From Dyadobacter frigoris (GTDB lineage: Bacteria; Bacteroidota; Bacteroidia; Cytophagales; Spirosomataceae): a stretch of DNA of 64,000 nucleotides. The notes below the pieces were generated by a model that made no database searches, was not told the DNA's origin, and saw only the letters and a program-made list of their open reading frames with translations. Made by a program: the position numbers and the translations under genes. Every line of letters starts with the position of its first letter. Positions within the stretch are counted from its first letter, which is position 1. Positions 43,280 to 51,618 of this stretch are shown in pieces. Where the stretch lies: positions 1 through 64,000 of the forward strand of contig NZ_SZVO01000002.1 of assembly GCF_005280585.1 (NCBI RefSeq), given 5' to 3'.

Positions 43280-44386
43280 ATGCTTACAGAAATAGATACA
43301 TTAAAGGAAACGCTTACCATAACGTTAACAACACCGAATACAGACGATCGCCCTATTTTTATAACGGGTAATTTTTGCAAGTGGCTTCCCGATCTCCCTC
43401 ATTATCAAATGACCAAGGTTGGTTCGGGACAGTATACTTTTCAATTCCCCACAGACCTTGATTTTGAATTCCCTCTGGAATACAAATATACGCGTGGTGG
43501 ATGGGATCAGGTAGAACTGGATCGTTATGGCCAGCCTTATGGCAACCGTTTTATTGGAGAGGATGAAAAGGATGTGTCGGATTACGTGATAAGATGGCAA
43601 ACGGACAAGACGAAAAAACCGGATCTGATACCGATCATTGAAGTTCTTTCCGAAACTTTTGAAATTCCTCAATTACAAAGAGAAAGACGTGTACACGTTT
43701 TGCTGCCGCATGATTATTACGAGCAGCCTGACCGTCGTTATCCCGTGTTATACATGACGGACGCACAAAATCTTTTTGGCGAAGGTTCTCCTTATGGAAA
43801 CTGGGAGATAGACCGCAAACTTGCCACCCTTGCCGGAGAAGATAAAGCAAATGTGATCATCGTTGCTATTGACCACGGCGGAGACGAGCGTGTTCAGGAA
43901 TTTTCTCCCTACGACAATCCGAATCTTGGAAAGGGTTTAGGAAATCTGTTCCTGAAATTTGTTACAGAAACATTAAAAAAACATATTGACAATCAATACA
44001 GAACATTACCCGATCGCCTGAATACAGGTATGGGAGGCAGTTCTGTGGGTGGATTATTAAGTATGTATGCGGCTCTGATGTATCCCAATATTTTCGGCAG
44101 ACTGATGATTTTCTCGCCTTCGCTCTGGATTTCACGTAAAATATATTTTGATGCAATTCACTTTTTCGAACCTTTCGAGACTCGTATTTATTTGTACGGC
44201 GGTGGAAAAGAAGGCTCAGAAATGATTCCTAATATTCAAAAATTGCAGGAAACACTTGTTAACCAAGGATTTGGTTACAGCCGTGTCAAAATAAAAACGT
44301 CCTTGAATCAAAAAGGAACACATTCAGAAAGCTGCTGGGGAGAAGAATTTCCGAAAGCTTTGAAATGGTTATATTCAGGAGAATAA
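43280..44386 (+). CDS. Esterase (Fes/Esterase D-type) with N-terminal CBM-like domain
   Basis: The 368-residue protein begins with a beta-rich domain like a starch-binding CBM (TITLTTPNTDDRPIFITGNFCKWLPDL). An esterase domain follows: RRYPVLYMTDAQNLFGEG and the nucleophile elbow GMGGSSVGGLLSMYAALMYP (Ser of GSSVGG), ending GTHSESCWGEEFPKALKWL with the catalytic His. No signal peptide is seen, so it should be cytoplasmic. Members hydrolyse siderophore or acyl esters; the substrate is unknown. It ends at a strong bidirectional terminator facing hslU. Confidence 0.85.
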   Translation: MLTEIDTLKETLTITLTTPNTDDRPIFITGNFCKWLPDLPHYQMTKVGSGQYTFQFPTDLDFEFPLEYKYTRGGWDQVELDRYGQPYGNRFIGEDEKDVSDYVIRWQTDKTKKPDLIPIIEVLSETFEIPQLQRERRVHVLLPHDYYEQPDRRYPVLYMTDAQNLFGEGSPYGNWEIDRKLATLAGEDKANVIIVAIDHGGDERVQEFSPYDNPNLGKGLGNLFLKFVTETLKKHIDNQYRTLPDRLNTGMGGSSVGGLLSMYAALMYPNIFGRLMIFSPSLWISRKIYFDAIHFFEPFETRIYLYGGGKEGSEMIPNIQKLQETLVNQGFGYSRVKIKTSLNQKGTHSESCWGEEFPKALKWLYSGE

Positions 44387-44400
44387 TATTTTATCATTAA

Positions 44401-44446
44401 AAAAATGTCCCTAACCAGAAGTAAAACTTCGATTAGGGACATTTTT
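44401..44446. terminator. Bidirectional terminator between esterase and hslU
   Basis: AAAAATGTCCCTAA and TTAGGGACATTTTT form a 14-bp stem with an inner GAAGT/ACTTC extension, giving T runs on both strands. Confidence 0.85.
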
Positions 44447-44459
44447 CATTTCAAGTGTT

Positions 44460-45860
44460 TTACAATATAAACTGGCTCAAATCTCTGTTTTTTACCATGT
44501 GAGACAGTTTTTCGCTAACCATTTCTGCGGTAATAACAATTGAAGAATCCGGCCCGATCACATCAGGAATGTCAAACATAAAATCATTCAGAAGCAAACT
44601 CATTACCGTTTGCAAACGACGGGCTCCGATATTTTCCACTTCACTATTCACTTCAAAAGCGATACGCGCCATTTCACGAAGTGCGCCGTCTTCAAATTGT
44701 AAATCCACACCTTCCGCTTCCATCATTGCTTCGTACTGTTTTGTCAAAGCGTTTTTCGGCGTTTTCAAAATTTGATAAAAATCACTTTCTGTCAAACTGT
44801 TCAATTCCACACGAATTGGAAAACGGCCTTGAAGTTCAGGAATAAGATCCGATGGTTTTGCTACGTGAAAAGCTCCGGCTGCGATAAAAAGAATATGATC
44901 CGTATTAATTACCCCATGTTTGGTATTAACCGCACTTCCTTCCACAATCGGTAACAAATCACGTTGCACACCTTCACGACTTACATCCGGTCCACTTCCA
45001 CCACCAGAACGGCTTGAAGCAACTTTATCAATTTCATCAATAAAAATAATTCCCAGATTTTCCGCTTTTTGAATGGCTTCTATTTTCACTTCGTCCATAT
45101 CAATCAGTTTTCCTGCTTCTTCATCCAAAAGAAGTTTTTTAGCTTCTCCAACAGTAACCTTGCGTTTTTTACCCCGGCGTGGCACCATATTGCCAATCAT
45201 TTCCTGAATGTTCATCATCGAAACGTCATCCATAGCACCACCGATCATTCCAACACTTGGTGACTGGTTTTGCTGGATTTCAATTTCGATTTTACGGCTG
45301 TCCAATTCTCCGTTCCGGATTTTTTCACGGAAACGCTCACGGGTGCGCTGGTTCAGTTCATTATCGTCTTCGGGAATTGCACCATTTGATTCTGCATTTT
45401 CAGCACGTGGTTTTAAAGCATTATTTCCATGAATCGGAGGAATCAGCGCATCCAGAATAATATCTTCAACAGCCTGTTCGGCTTTAATTTTCACTTCTTC
45501 TTTCTTCTGAGTCCTGACCATCCCAACGGCTTGTTCAACCAGGTCACGAACCATACTTTCAACGTCACGTCCTACATAACCTACTTCGGTAAACTTGGAA
45601 GCTTCCACTTTTACGAAAGGTGCGTCAGCGATTTTTGCCAAACGACGTGCTATTTCGGTTTTACCAACACCCGTCGCCCCGATCATCAGGATATTATTTG
45701 GTATAATTTCTTTTTGAATATCTTCCGGACTATTCATGCGTCTCCATCTGTTCCGCAAAGCAATGGCAACATTACGTTTTGCGTCATTTTGTCCGATTAT
45801 ATACTGATCCAGTTCAAAGACAATTTGTCGTGGAGTAAGGCGGTTCAAGTGTTCAGTCAT
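44460..45860 (-). CDS. hslU: ATP-dependent protease ATPase subunit HslU
   Basis: The 466-residue protein is an AAA+ unfoldase: N-terminus MTEHLNRLTPRQIVFELDQYIIGQ, Walker A GATGVGKT (61-68), an intermediate I domain with PSVGMIGGAMDDVSMMNI, Walker B (IIFIDEIDKV) and sensor region GRFPIRVELNSL. It unfolds substrates for the HslV protease. The ATG at 45860 was chosen because a -7 box at 45999-46006 places transcription inside the longer frame. hslV is not next to it, so it must lie elsewhere. Confidence 0.95.
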   Translation of the reverse strand: MTEHLNRLTPRQIVFELDQYIIGQNDAKRNVAIALRNRWRRMNSPEDIQKEIIPNNILMIGATGVGKTEIARRLAKIADAPFVKVEASKFTEVGYVGRDVESMVRDLVEQAVGMVRTQKKEEVKIKAEQAVEDIILDALIPPIHGNNALKPRAENAESNGAIPEDDNELNQRTRERFREKIRNGELDSRKIEIEIQQNQSPSVGMIGGAMDDVSMMNIQEMIGNMVPRRGKKRKVTVGEAKKLLLDEEAGKLIDMDEVKIEAIQKAENLGIIFIDEIDKVASSRSGGGSGPDVSREGVQRDLLPIVEGSAVNTKHGVINTDHILFIAAGAFHVAKPSDLIPELQGRFPIRVELNSLTESDFYQILKTPKNALTKQYEAMMEAEGVDLQFEDGALREMARIAFEVNSEVENIGARRLQTVMSLLLNDFMFDIPDVIGPDSSIVITAEMVSEKLSHMVKNRDLSQFIL

Positions 45861-45998
45861 AGTGGGATTTATAAAAATACTTTTACTAGATAAGCTAAAT
45901 GTTTGCTTTGAACGAAGAGAAAACCGATTTCTTGTAAAAAAAAGTCGGGATACTGCATGGCATAAACGTTTTCGTACCAGCTTATAAAATTCTCTGTG
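45861..45998. other. Leader of hslU, no gene seen
   Basis: The first part of the 363-nt hslU-GH92 gap is the predicted hslU 5' leader (about 130 nt). The remainder holds the two promoter boxes listed separately and a small GCCGT...ACGGC hairpin near 46092-46107. Confidence 0.35.
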
Positions 45999-46006
45999 CA
46001 AATATA
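45999..46006 (-). promoter_or_regulatory. -7 promoter box of hslU
   Basis: TATATTTG on the minus strand fits TAnnTTTG exactly, 139 nt before the chosen hslU start. It makes an upstream start at 46001 unlikely. Confidence 0.4.
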
Positions 46007-46176
46007 TTCTTTCCTTGATACCATTTAAAAAAATGATACCACAGTTAAATAATTACTGACGTTCTTTCCAACTAAATCTTTTTAGTAAATTGCCGTCCGA
46101 AAACGGCAGCCCTGATTAAATTAATCCTGTTTATTCAATCTATAAGGAAAACTAAAAGGATTTAGCGCCTGATCAC

Positions 46177-46184
46177 TATCTTTG
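46177..46184 (+). promoter_or_regulatory. -7 promoter box of the GH92 gene
   Basis: TATCTTTG matches TAnnTTTG, 40 nt before the chosen ATG at 46224, and lies downstream of any earlier possible start. No convincing -33 box. Confidence 0.4.
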
Positions 46185-46223
46185 TTTTACTGCTACCATA
46201 AACTCAAAAGGATTTCCCTTGAC

Positions 46224-48512
46224 ATGAAGAAAATTATCTCCTGTATCGCTTTTTTTACCCTGTTAACACATTCCTTCGTTTTTTCCCAGACCACACCGGC
46301 AAATACCAATCTGGTTGATCTGGTAAATCCGCTGATGGGAACCCAGTCAAAATTCAGTTTGTCGTCCGGCAACACTTATCCTGCCATTGCAATGCCCTGG
46401 GGGATGAATTTCTGGATGCCGCAAACCAGCAAAATGGGTGATGGATGGAGCTATATGTATGATGCCGAAAAAATCCGTGGGTTCAAACAAACACACCAGC
46501 CAAGTCCGTGGATCAACGATTATGGCCAGTTTTCGATAATGCCGGTTACCGGTGCATTGAAAATTGACGAAAACGAACGTGCCAGCTGGTTTTCACACAA
46601 AGCAGAAGTTGCCAAACCAAATTATTACAAAGTTTATCTGGCCGATTATGATGTCACTACGGAAATAGCACCAACAGAACGTGCCGCTCAATTCCGGTTC
46701 ACATTCCCGAAATCGGATAGTTCTTATGTTTTGCTTGATGCTTTTGACAGAGGATCTTATGTAAAAATCATTCCATCGGAGCGCAAGATTATCGGTTATA
46801 CTACCAAAAACAGCGGCGGAGTTCCTGCCAATTTTAAAAATTATTTTGTATTGGTTTTTGATAAAGCTTTCAAATTTTCATCCGCTTGGAGCAAATTTAA
46901 GATCACAAAGGATACGCTTGAAATCAAAGCAAATCACGTAGGTGCTGTGGTCCGTTTTGAAACAAAAACAGGTGAGAAAATTGGCTTGAAAGTGGCTTCG
47001 TCTTTCATTAGCTACGAACAGGCGGAAAGAAATTTAACAACTGAGCTTGGTAAAGATACTTTTGACCAAACGCAGGAAAAAGGCCGTAATATCTGGAATC
47101 AGGAGCTTTCACGTATTAAAGTTGAAGGTGACAACATTGATCAGATCCGTACTTTTTACTCTTGCCTTTACAGAGTTCTGCTTTTCCCGAGAAAGTTCTA
47201 CGAATTTGACGCAGCGGGAAAGGTAGTACATTACAGTCCTTATAATGGTGAAGTTCGGCCGGGATATATGTTTACAGATAATGGATTCTGGGATACTTTC
47301 CGTGCCGTTTTTCCTTTCTTCACGCTGATGTACCCGACCATGAATGCGCACATCATGGAAGGTTTGGCAAATGCTTACGACGAAAGCGGATTTTTGCCTG
47401 AATGGGCAAGTCCTGGTCACCGTGATTGTATGATTGGTTCCAACTCGGCTTCGCTGATTACTGATTCTTACATGAAAGGAATACGTGGATATGATATCGA
47501 AAAACTATATTCAGCGATTATTAAAAATACAGAAAATGCCGGCCCGGTAAGTTCCGTTGGACGTTTTGGACATGAATATTATAATGAACTGGGTTATGTT
47601 CCTTACGATGTTAAAATCAATGAAAACGCAGCCCGTACTCTGGAATATTCATATGCTGATTTTTGTATTTCCCAATTGGCAAAAGAATTGAAAAAACCAC
47701 AGAAGGAAATTGATCTATATCTTAAAAGAAGCCAGAATTATCGTAATATTTTCGATCCTTCAACAAAATGGATGCGCGGAAAAAACCAGGATGGTAAATT
47801 CCAGACGCCATTCAATCCTTTCAAATGGGGTGATGCATTTACCGAAGGAAACAGCATCCATTATACCTGGTCGGTATTTCAGGATGTGAAAGGTTTGGTA
47901 GGTTTAATGGGCGGACGCGAAGCTTTTGTTCAGAAACTGGATTCTGTATTTACGATGCCTCCAATTTTTGATGACAGCTATTACGGTTTCCCAATCCACG
48001 AAATCCGTGAAATGCAGATCATGAACATGGGAAATTATGCCCATGGAAACCAGCCGATCCAGCATATGATTTATTTGTATAACTATGCCGGTGCACCTTC
48101 AAAAACGCAATTCTGGTTACGTCAGGTTATGAAAAAATTGTATCAGGCAACCCCGGACGGATATTGCGGAGATGAAGATAACGGACAGACTTCGGCCTGG
48201 TACGTGTTCTCATCATTAGGATTTTATCCTGTAACACCTGGAACAACGCAGTATGTGATCGGTTCGCCACTTTTCAAAAAAGCAACGATCACTCTGGAAG
48301 ATGGTAAGAAATTCACAATCGAATCGCCAAAAACAAGTGATGCCAATATGTATGTAGACGGTGCGACCATGAACGGAAAACCTTACGCCAATACATATCT
48401 TGAACATAAGGACATCCAAAACGGCGGAACACTTCAATTTAATATGACCAACGCGCCTTCAAAAGCCTGGGGTATCAAACCAGAAACTGCTCCATTCTCA
48501 CTAACAAAATAG
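46224..48512 (+). CDS. Glycoside hydrolase family 92 alpha-mannosidase
   Basis: The 762-residue protein has a signal peptide (MKKIISCIAFFTLLTHSFVFSQ) and the GH92 N-terminal domain (VDLVNPLMGTQSKFSLSSGNTYPAIAMPWGMNFW). The catalytic domain carries SPGHRDCMIGSNSASLITDSYMKG, GNQPIQHMIYLYNYAG and YCGDEDNGQTSAWYVFSSLGFYPV, the acid/base region of these Ca-dependent inverting exo-alpha-mannosidases. It should trim alpha-mannose from N-glycans or yeast mannan in the periplasm. The ATG at 46224 gives the signal peptide directly. The sugar-oxidising AKR/PQQ genes follow 155 nt later. Confidence 0.94.
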   Translation: MKKIISCIAFFTLLTHSFVFSQTTPANTNLVDLVNPLMGTQSKFSLSSGNTYPAIAMPWGMNFWMPQTSKMGDGWSYMYDAEKIRGFKQTHQPSPWINDYGQFSIMPVTGALKIDENERASWFSHKAEVAKPNYYKVYLADYDVTTEIAPTERAAQFRFTFPKSDSSYVLLDAFDRGSYVKIIPSERKIIGYTTKNSGGVPANFKNYFVLVFDKAFKFSSAWSKFKITKDTLEIKANHVGAVVRFETKTGEKIGLKVASSFISYEQAERNLTTELGKDTFDQTQEKGRNIWNQELSRIKVEGDNIDQIRTFYSCLYRVLLFPRKFYEFDAAGKVVHYSPYNGEVRPGYMFTDNGFWDTFRAVFPFFTLMYPTMNAHIMEGLANAYDESGFLPEWASPGHRDCMIGSNSASLITDSYMKGIRGYDIEKLYSAIIKNTENAGPVSSVGRFGHEYYNELGYVPYDVKINENAARTLEYSYADFCISQLAKELKKPQKEIDLYLKRSQNYRNIFDPSTKWMRGKNQDGKFQTPFNPFKWGDAFTEGNSIHYTWSVFQDVKGLVGLMGGREAFVQKLDSVFTMPPIFDDSYYGFPIHEIREMQIMNMGNYAHGNQPIQHMIYLYNYAGAPSKTQFWLRQVMKKLYQATPDGYCGDEDNGQTSAWYVFSSLGFYPVTPGTTQYVIGSPLFKKATITLEDGKKFTIESPKTSDANMYVDGATMNGKPYANTYLEHKDIQNGGTLQFNMTNAPSKAWGIKPETAPFSLTK

Positions 48513-48550
48513 TGAGCGTTGCTTCTGTTTAGTTACTTTTTTACAATTGC

Positions 48551-48558
48551 TATATTTG
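48551..48558 (+). promoter_or_regulatory. -7 promoter box of the aldo/keto reductase gene
   Basis: TATATTTG fits TAnnTTTG, with TTTAG about 19 nt upstream as a poor -33 box. It lies 109 nt before the ATG at 48667. Confidence 0.45.
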
Positions 48559-48666
48559 CATATTATTCCACTTTTTGGTTTAACTCCAAAGAGTGGAATA
48601 TTTGTTTATAGCATAAATCAGTCAGTTAAGATGACTGGCAAAACTTTGACTAAACCTATTACTTTT

Positions 48667-49662
48667 ATGAAGTACAGAAAACTCGGAAACTCGGATCTTG
48701 ACATTTCAGTAGTAACATTCGGCGCCTGGGCTGCCGGTGGGTGGATGTGGGGCGGAACCGAACGAAGCGAAGCAGTAAAAGCCATCCAATCTTCTTTTGA
48801 CGCAGGCGTAACATCCATTGATACAGCGCCGGTTTACGGACAGGGACTTAGCGAAGAAATTGTAGGCGAGGCGATAAAAGATATCCCAAGAGATAAAGTA
48901 CAAATCCTGACAAAGTATGGCATGCGCTGGGATCTGGCTAAGGGAGATTTAGCTATGCACAGCAAAGACAATAACGGAAAGGATATTGACATTTATAAAT
49001 ACGCCGCAAAGGATAGTATCATAAAAGAGTGTGAAGACAGCCTGAAGCGCCTCGGCACCGATTATATAGATCTATATCAAATTCACTGGCATGACAAAAC
49101 GACTCCTATTCAGGAAACAATGGAAGCAGTTTCCGTGCTTATTGAACAGGGAAAAGTCCGCTATGCGGGTGTTTGTAATTATGATGCTGAATTGATGAAA
49201 GAAGCCGCCAGCTATATTGATCTGGTTTCTAATCAGGTTCCTTACAGCATGGTAAAACGCGAAATTGAACACAAAACCGTTCCTTATTGCATTGAAAACA
49301 ACAAATCAATCCTGGCTTACAGTCCGCTTGAAAGAGGATTGCTAACTGGAAAAATGAAACCAGGCTATACATTTGGAGCTGATGATCACCGCGCCGAAAT
49401 TTATTTTTACAAGGACGAAAACCTGAAGCGTGTCAATGCATTTCTAGCAAAAATAAAACCGCTGGCTGATGAAAAACAGGTGACTTTGGGACAGCTTGTT
49501 ATTCGCTGGACGGTTGAACAGCCTGGAATCACTATCGCCTTGGTGGGAGCCCGGGATGCTGATCAGGCAATCCAGAATGCAAAAGCAATGGACATTAGTT
49601 TATCTGAGGACGAAATTAGCCTTATAACAACCAATCTGAATGAATTGGAATTGGTTAAATAA
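48667..49662 (+). CDS. Aldo/keto reductase
   Basis: The 331-residue protein is an AKR with the catalytic tetrad visible: Asp52 and Tyr57 (SIDTAPVYGQG), Lys83 (LTKYGM) and His140 (YQIHWHD). It has the NADPH-binding C-terminus (LGQLVIRWTVEQPGITIALVGARDADQ). The chosen ATG at 48667 fits the MKYRKLGNSDLDISVV start usual in the family. It reduces sugars or aldehydes, or oxidises them in reverse. The PQQ dehydrogenase and a cytochrome c follow, so it may work on the same sugar, but it lacks a signal peptide and is cytoplasmic. Confidence 0.9.
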   Translation: MKYRKLGNSDLDISVVTFGAWAAGGWMWGGTERSEAVKAIQSSFDAGVTSIDTAPVYGQGLSEEIVGEAIKDIPRDKVQILTKYGMRWDLAKGDLAMHSKDNNGKDIDIYKYAAKDSIIKECEDSLKRLGTDYIDLYQIHWHDKTTPIQETMEAVSVLIEQGKVRYAGVCNYDAELMKEAASYIDLVSNQVPYSMVKREIEHKTVPYCIENNKSILAYSPLERGLLTGKMKPGYTFGADDHRAEIYFYKDENLKRVNAFLAKIKPLADEKQVTLGQLVIRWTVEQPGITIALVGARDADQAIQNAKAMDISLSEDEISLITTNLNELELVK

Positions 49663-49683
49663 TAAAACTCAATCCCATATCCT

Positions 49684-49691
49684 TATCTTTG
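49684..49691 (+). promoter_or_regulatory. -7 promoter box of the PQQ sugar dehydrogenase gene
   Basis: TATCTTTG matches TAnnTTTG, 25 nt before the ATG at 49716 and directly after the reductase stop. It suggests a second, independent start of transcription. Confidence 0.35.
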
Positions 49692-49715
49692 AACATTAAC
49701 TATCATCTTGAACCT

Positions 49716-50894
49716 ATGAAAAAGAAATTTTTATCATTAAAAAGAAATATACCGCTTATGCTGGGCAGCATGTTATTGCTTGCTTCCGCAGGTTTGATGA
49801 GCAGTAACTTTGCATTGCCGGAAAAGAAAAAAGCAGGAATATCAGAATCTGATTTGAAAGTTGATACTCTTGCCAAAGGTTTGGAAATGCCATGGGCAAC
49901 TGCTTTTTTGCCTAACGGAGATTTGCTGGTAACGGAACGTGTTGGTAAATTACGTCTGGTGAAAAACGGCGTTTTGGATCCGACACCGATTTCTGGTATT
50001 CCGGAAGTTTATTACAAAGGACAAGGCGGTTTGCTTGACGTAGCGCTTCACCCGGATTATGCAAAAAACGGCTGGATTTATATCAGTTATTCTTCGCCCA
50101 AGAAAGAAGGTGAAGAAGGTGATGACGGCGGAGCAAACACAGGTTTGATGCGTGCCAAGTTGAAAGACCATGCTCTTGTTGAAATTCAGCAATTGTTCAA
50201 AGCGATCCCGAATGTGAAAGCCAATGTTCACTTTGGCGGACGTATTGTTTTTGATAAAAAAGGATACGTCTTTCTTTCTCTTGGCGAACGCGGACAAAAA
50301 GAAAACTCCCAGAATCTTGGAAAAGACCAGGGAAAAGTGGTTCGTTTGCATGAAGACGGAAAAATTCCTACCGATAATCCATTTGTAAAAACAGAAGGCG
50401 CAAGACCAGAGATCTGGACTTATGGCCATCGTAATCCGCAAGGAATGACGATCCACCCAACAACCGGCGTGATCTGGGAACATGAGCACGGTCCACAAGG
50501 TGGGGACGAATTGAATATTATCGAAAAAGGTAAAAATTATGGCTGGCCCTTGATCACTTTTGGTATTGATTATGACAACAGCATCATTTCAAAAGATACC
50601 GCCCGCGCAGGTTTGGAACAACCGGTAATTTACTGGAAACCATCCATCGCACCTTGCGGAATGACTTTCGTAACAAGCCCAAAGTTTAAAGACTGGAATG
50701 GCGACTTGCTTGTTGGCTCTTTGAAATTCGCATATCTGCAACATCTTAAAGTAAAAGGAAATAAAGTTCTAAGCAGAGAAATTATCTTTGAAAAACTTGG
50801 CCGCGTTCGTGATATTCGTCAGGGACCGGATGGAAATATTTACGTTGTTCTTGAAAACTCAGGAAAGATCGTTCGTATCAGCCCAAGGGCTTAA
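49716..50894 (+). CDS. PQQ-dependent sugar dehydrogenase (soluble Gdh/Asd type)
   Basis: The 392-residue protein has an N-terminal hydrophobic segment (signal or anchor, about 10-30) and the six-bladed fold of soluble aldose dehydrogenases: LEMPWATAFLPNGDLLVTERVGKLRLVKNG, GGLLDVALHPDYAKNGWIYISYSS, HFGGRIVFDKKGYVFLSLGERG, GHRNPQGMTIHPTTGVIWEHEHGPQGGDELN. The EHGPQGGDE segment contains the conserved catalytic and Ca-binding surroundings. It oxidises aldoses to lactones in the periplasm. A cytochrome c gene starts 19 nt downstream and is the likely electron acceptor. Confidence 0.9.
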   Translation: MKKKFLSLKRNIPLMLGSMLLLASAGLMSSNFALPEKKKAGISESDLKVDTLAKGLEMPWATAFLPNGDLLVTERVGKLRLVKNGVLDPTPISGIPEVYYKGQGGLLDVALHPDYAKNGWIYISYSSPKKEGEEGDDGGANTGLMRAKLKDHALVEIQQLFKAIPNVKANVHFGGRIVFDKKGYVFLSLGERGQKENSQNLGKDQGKVVRLHEDGKIPTDNPFVKTEGARPEIWTYGHRNPQGMTIHPTTGVIWEHEHGPQGGDELNIIEKGKNYGWPLITFGIDYDNSIISKDTARAGLEQPVIYWKPSIAPCGMTFVTSPKFKDWNGDLLVGSLKFAYLQHLKVKGNKVLSREIIFEKLGRVRDIRQGPDGNIYVVLENSGKIVRISPRA

Positions 50895-50913
50895 AATAAA
50901 GGCAATTATTCAC

Positions 50914-51318
50914 ATGAAATCATTAGTAATACTTCTTTCCGGAATCATTTTCTGCTCAGCGATTTTCCCGAAGCAGGATGATGACCTTGAAAAAAGCATC
51001 GCCAGAGGAAAAGGAATTTACGCAGAAAACTGCATGACCTGTCATATGGGCGGAGGTGAAGGTGTGCCTCAAACATTTCCCCCGCTGGCAAAAGCTGATT
51101 ACCTTACGCAATCACCGGAAAAAGCAATTCACGCAATAAAGTTTGGCTTGCAGGGAAAAATTAAGGTCAACGATCTGGAATTTGATAATCAAATGCCATC
51201 TCCAGGATTGGATAACGAAGAAATCGCTGATGTGATGAATTATATCCAGAACTCCTGGGGTAATTCTTCTGAGAAAAAAATTGTAACGGATAAAATGGTG
51301 GAAGCGGTTAAGAAATAG
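50914..51318 (+). CDS. Small periplasmic cytochrome c
   Basis: The 134-residue protein has a signal peptide (MKSLVILLSGIIFCSAIFP) and one heme c motif (CMTCH, Cys40/Cys43/His44), with a downstream Met in NQMPSPG as axial ligand. It belongs to the cytochrome c class I group. The ATG at 50914 was chosen for the signal peptide; a longer frame from 50788 overlaps the previous gene. It follows the PQQ dehydrogenase by 19 nt and is the likely electron carrier of that enzyme. Confidence 0.9.
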   Translation: MKSLVILLSGIIFCSAIFPKQDDDLEKSIARGKGIYAENCMTCHMGGGEGVPQTFPPLAKADYLTQSPEKAIHAIKFGLQGKIKVNDLEFDNQMPSPGLDNEEIADVMNYIQNSWGNSSEKKIVTDKMVEAVKK

Positions 51319-51342
51319 TAATTTTCAACATTTTAAGATAGG
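51319..51342. other. 3' untranslated segment after cytochrome c
   Basis: Short leader to the terminator. The rest of this 300-nt gap before the siderophore receptor holds the terminator and promoter listed separately, with nothing else seen. Confidence 0.3.
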
Positions 51343-51371
51343 ATCCCGGACCATTGTCCGGGATTTTTTTG
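51343..51371 (+). terminator. Terminator of the sugar-oxidation operon
   Basis: ATCCCGGAC and GTCCGGGAT form a 9-bp stem with a 4-nt loop and T8, 25 nt after the cytochrome c stop. Confidence 0.85.
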
Positions 51372-51502
51372 TTTAAGTTTTGTCGTTTTTTTAACAATTT
51401 CCAGATTCTTCCTCCCTCCTGATAATAAGGAAATTGTGTAGGCTGACACACCTTGAAATTCTCAATTTTAACTAATTATTTTTAAACATTCTAAATAATT
51501 AC

Positions 51503-51533
51503 TTGCATGAGATACAATCTCACTATACTTTTG
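51503..51533 (+). promoter_or_regulatory. Promoter of the siderophore-type receptor operon
   Basis: TTG (51503-51505) lies 20 nt before TACTTTTG (51526-51533), matching both boxes of the Bacteroidota promoter. The 5' leader would be about 80 nt to the receptor ATG. Confidence 0.6.
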
Positions 51534-51618
51534 TCATTAATTACATTTAGTCTAAATATCGATTGCTATATTCAAAACATTAATACTCAACCAGAAAGAT
51601 TATTTAACCACGATAAAA

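Noticed and set aside
45861..46001. Longer hslU N-terminus
   Set aside because: The extension is unrelated to HslU and lies at or upstream of the predicted transcription start.
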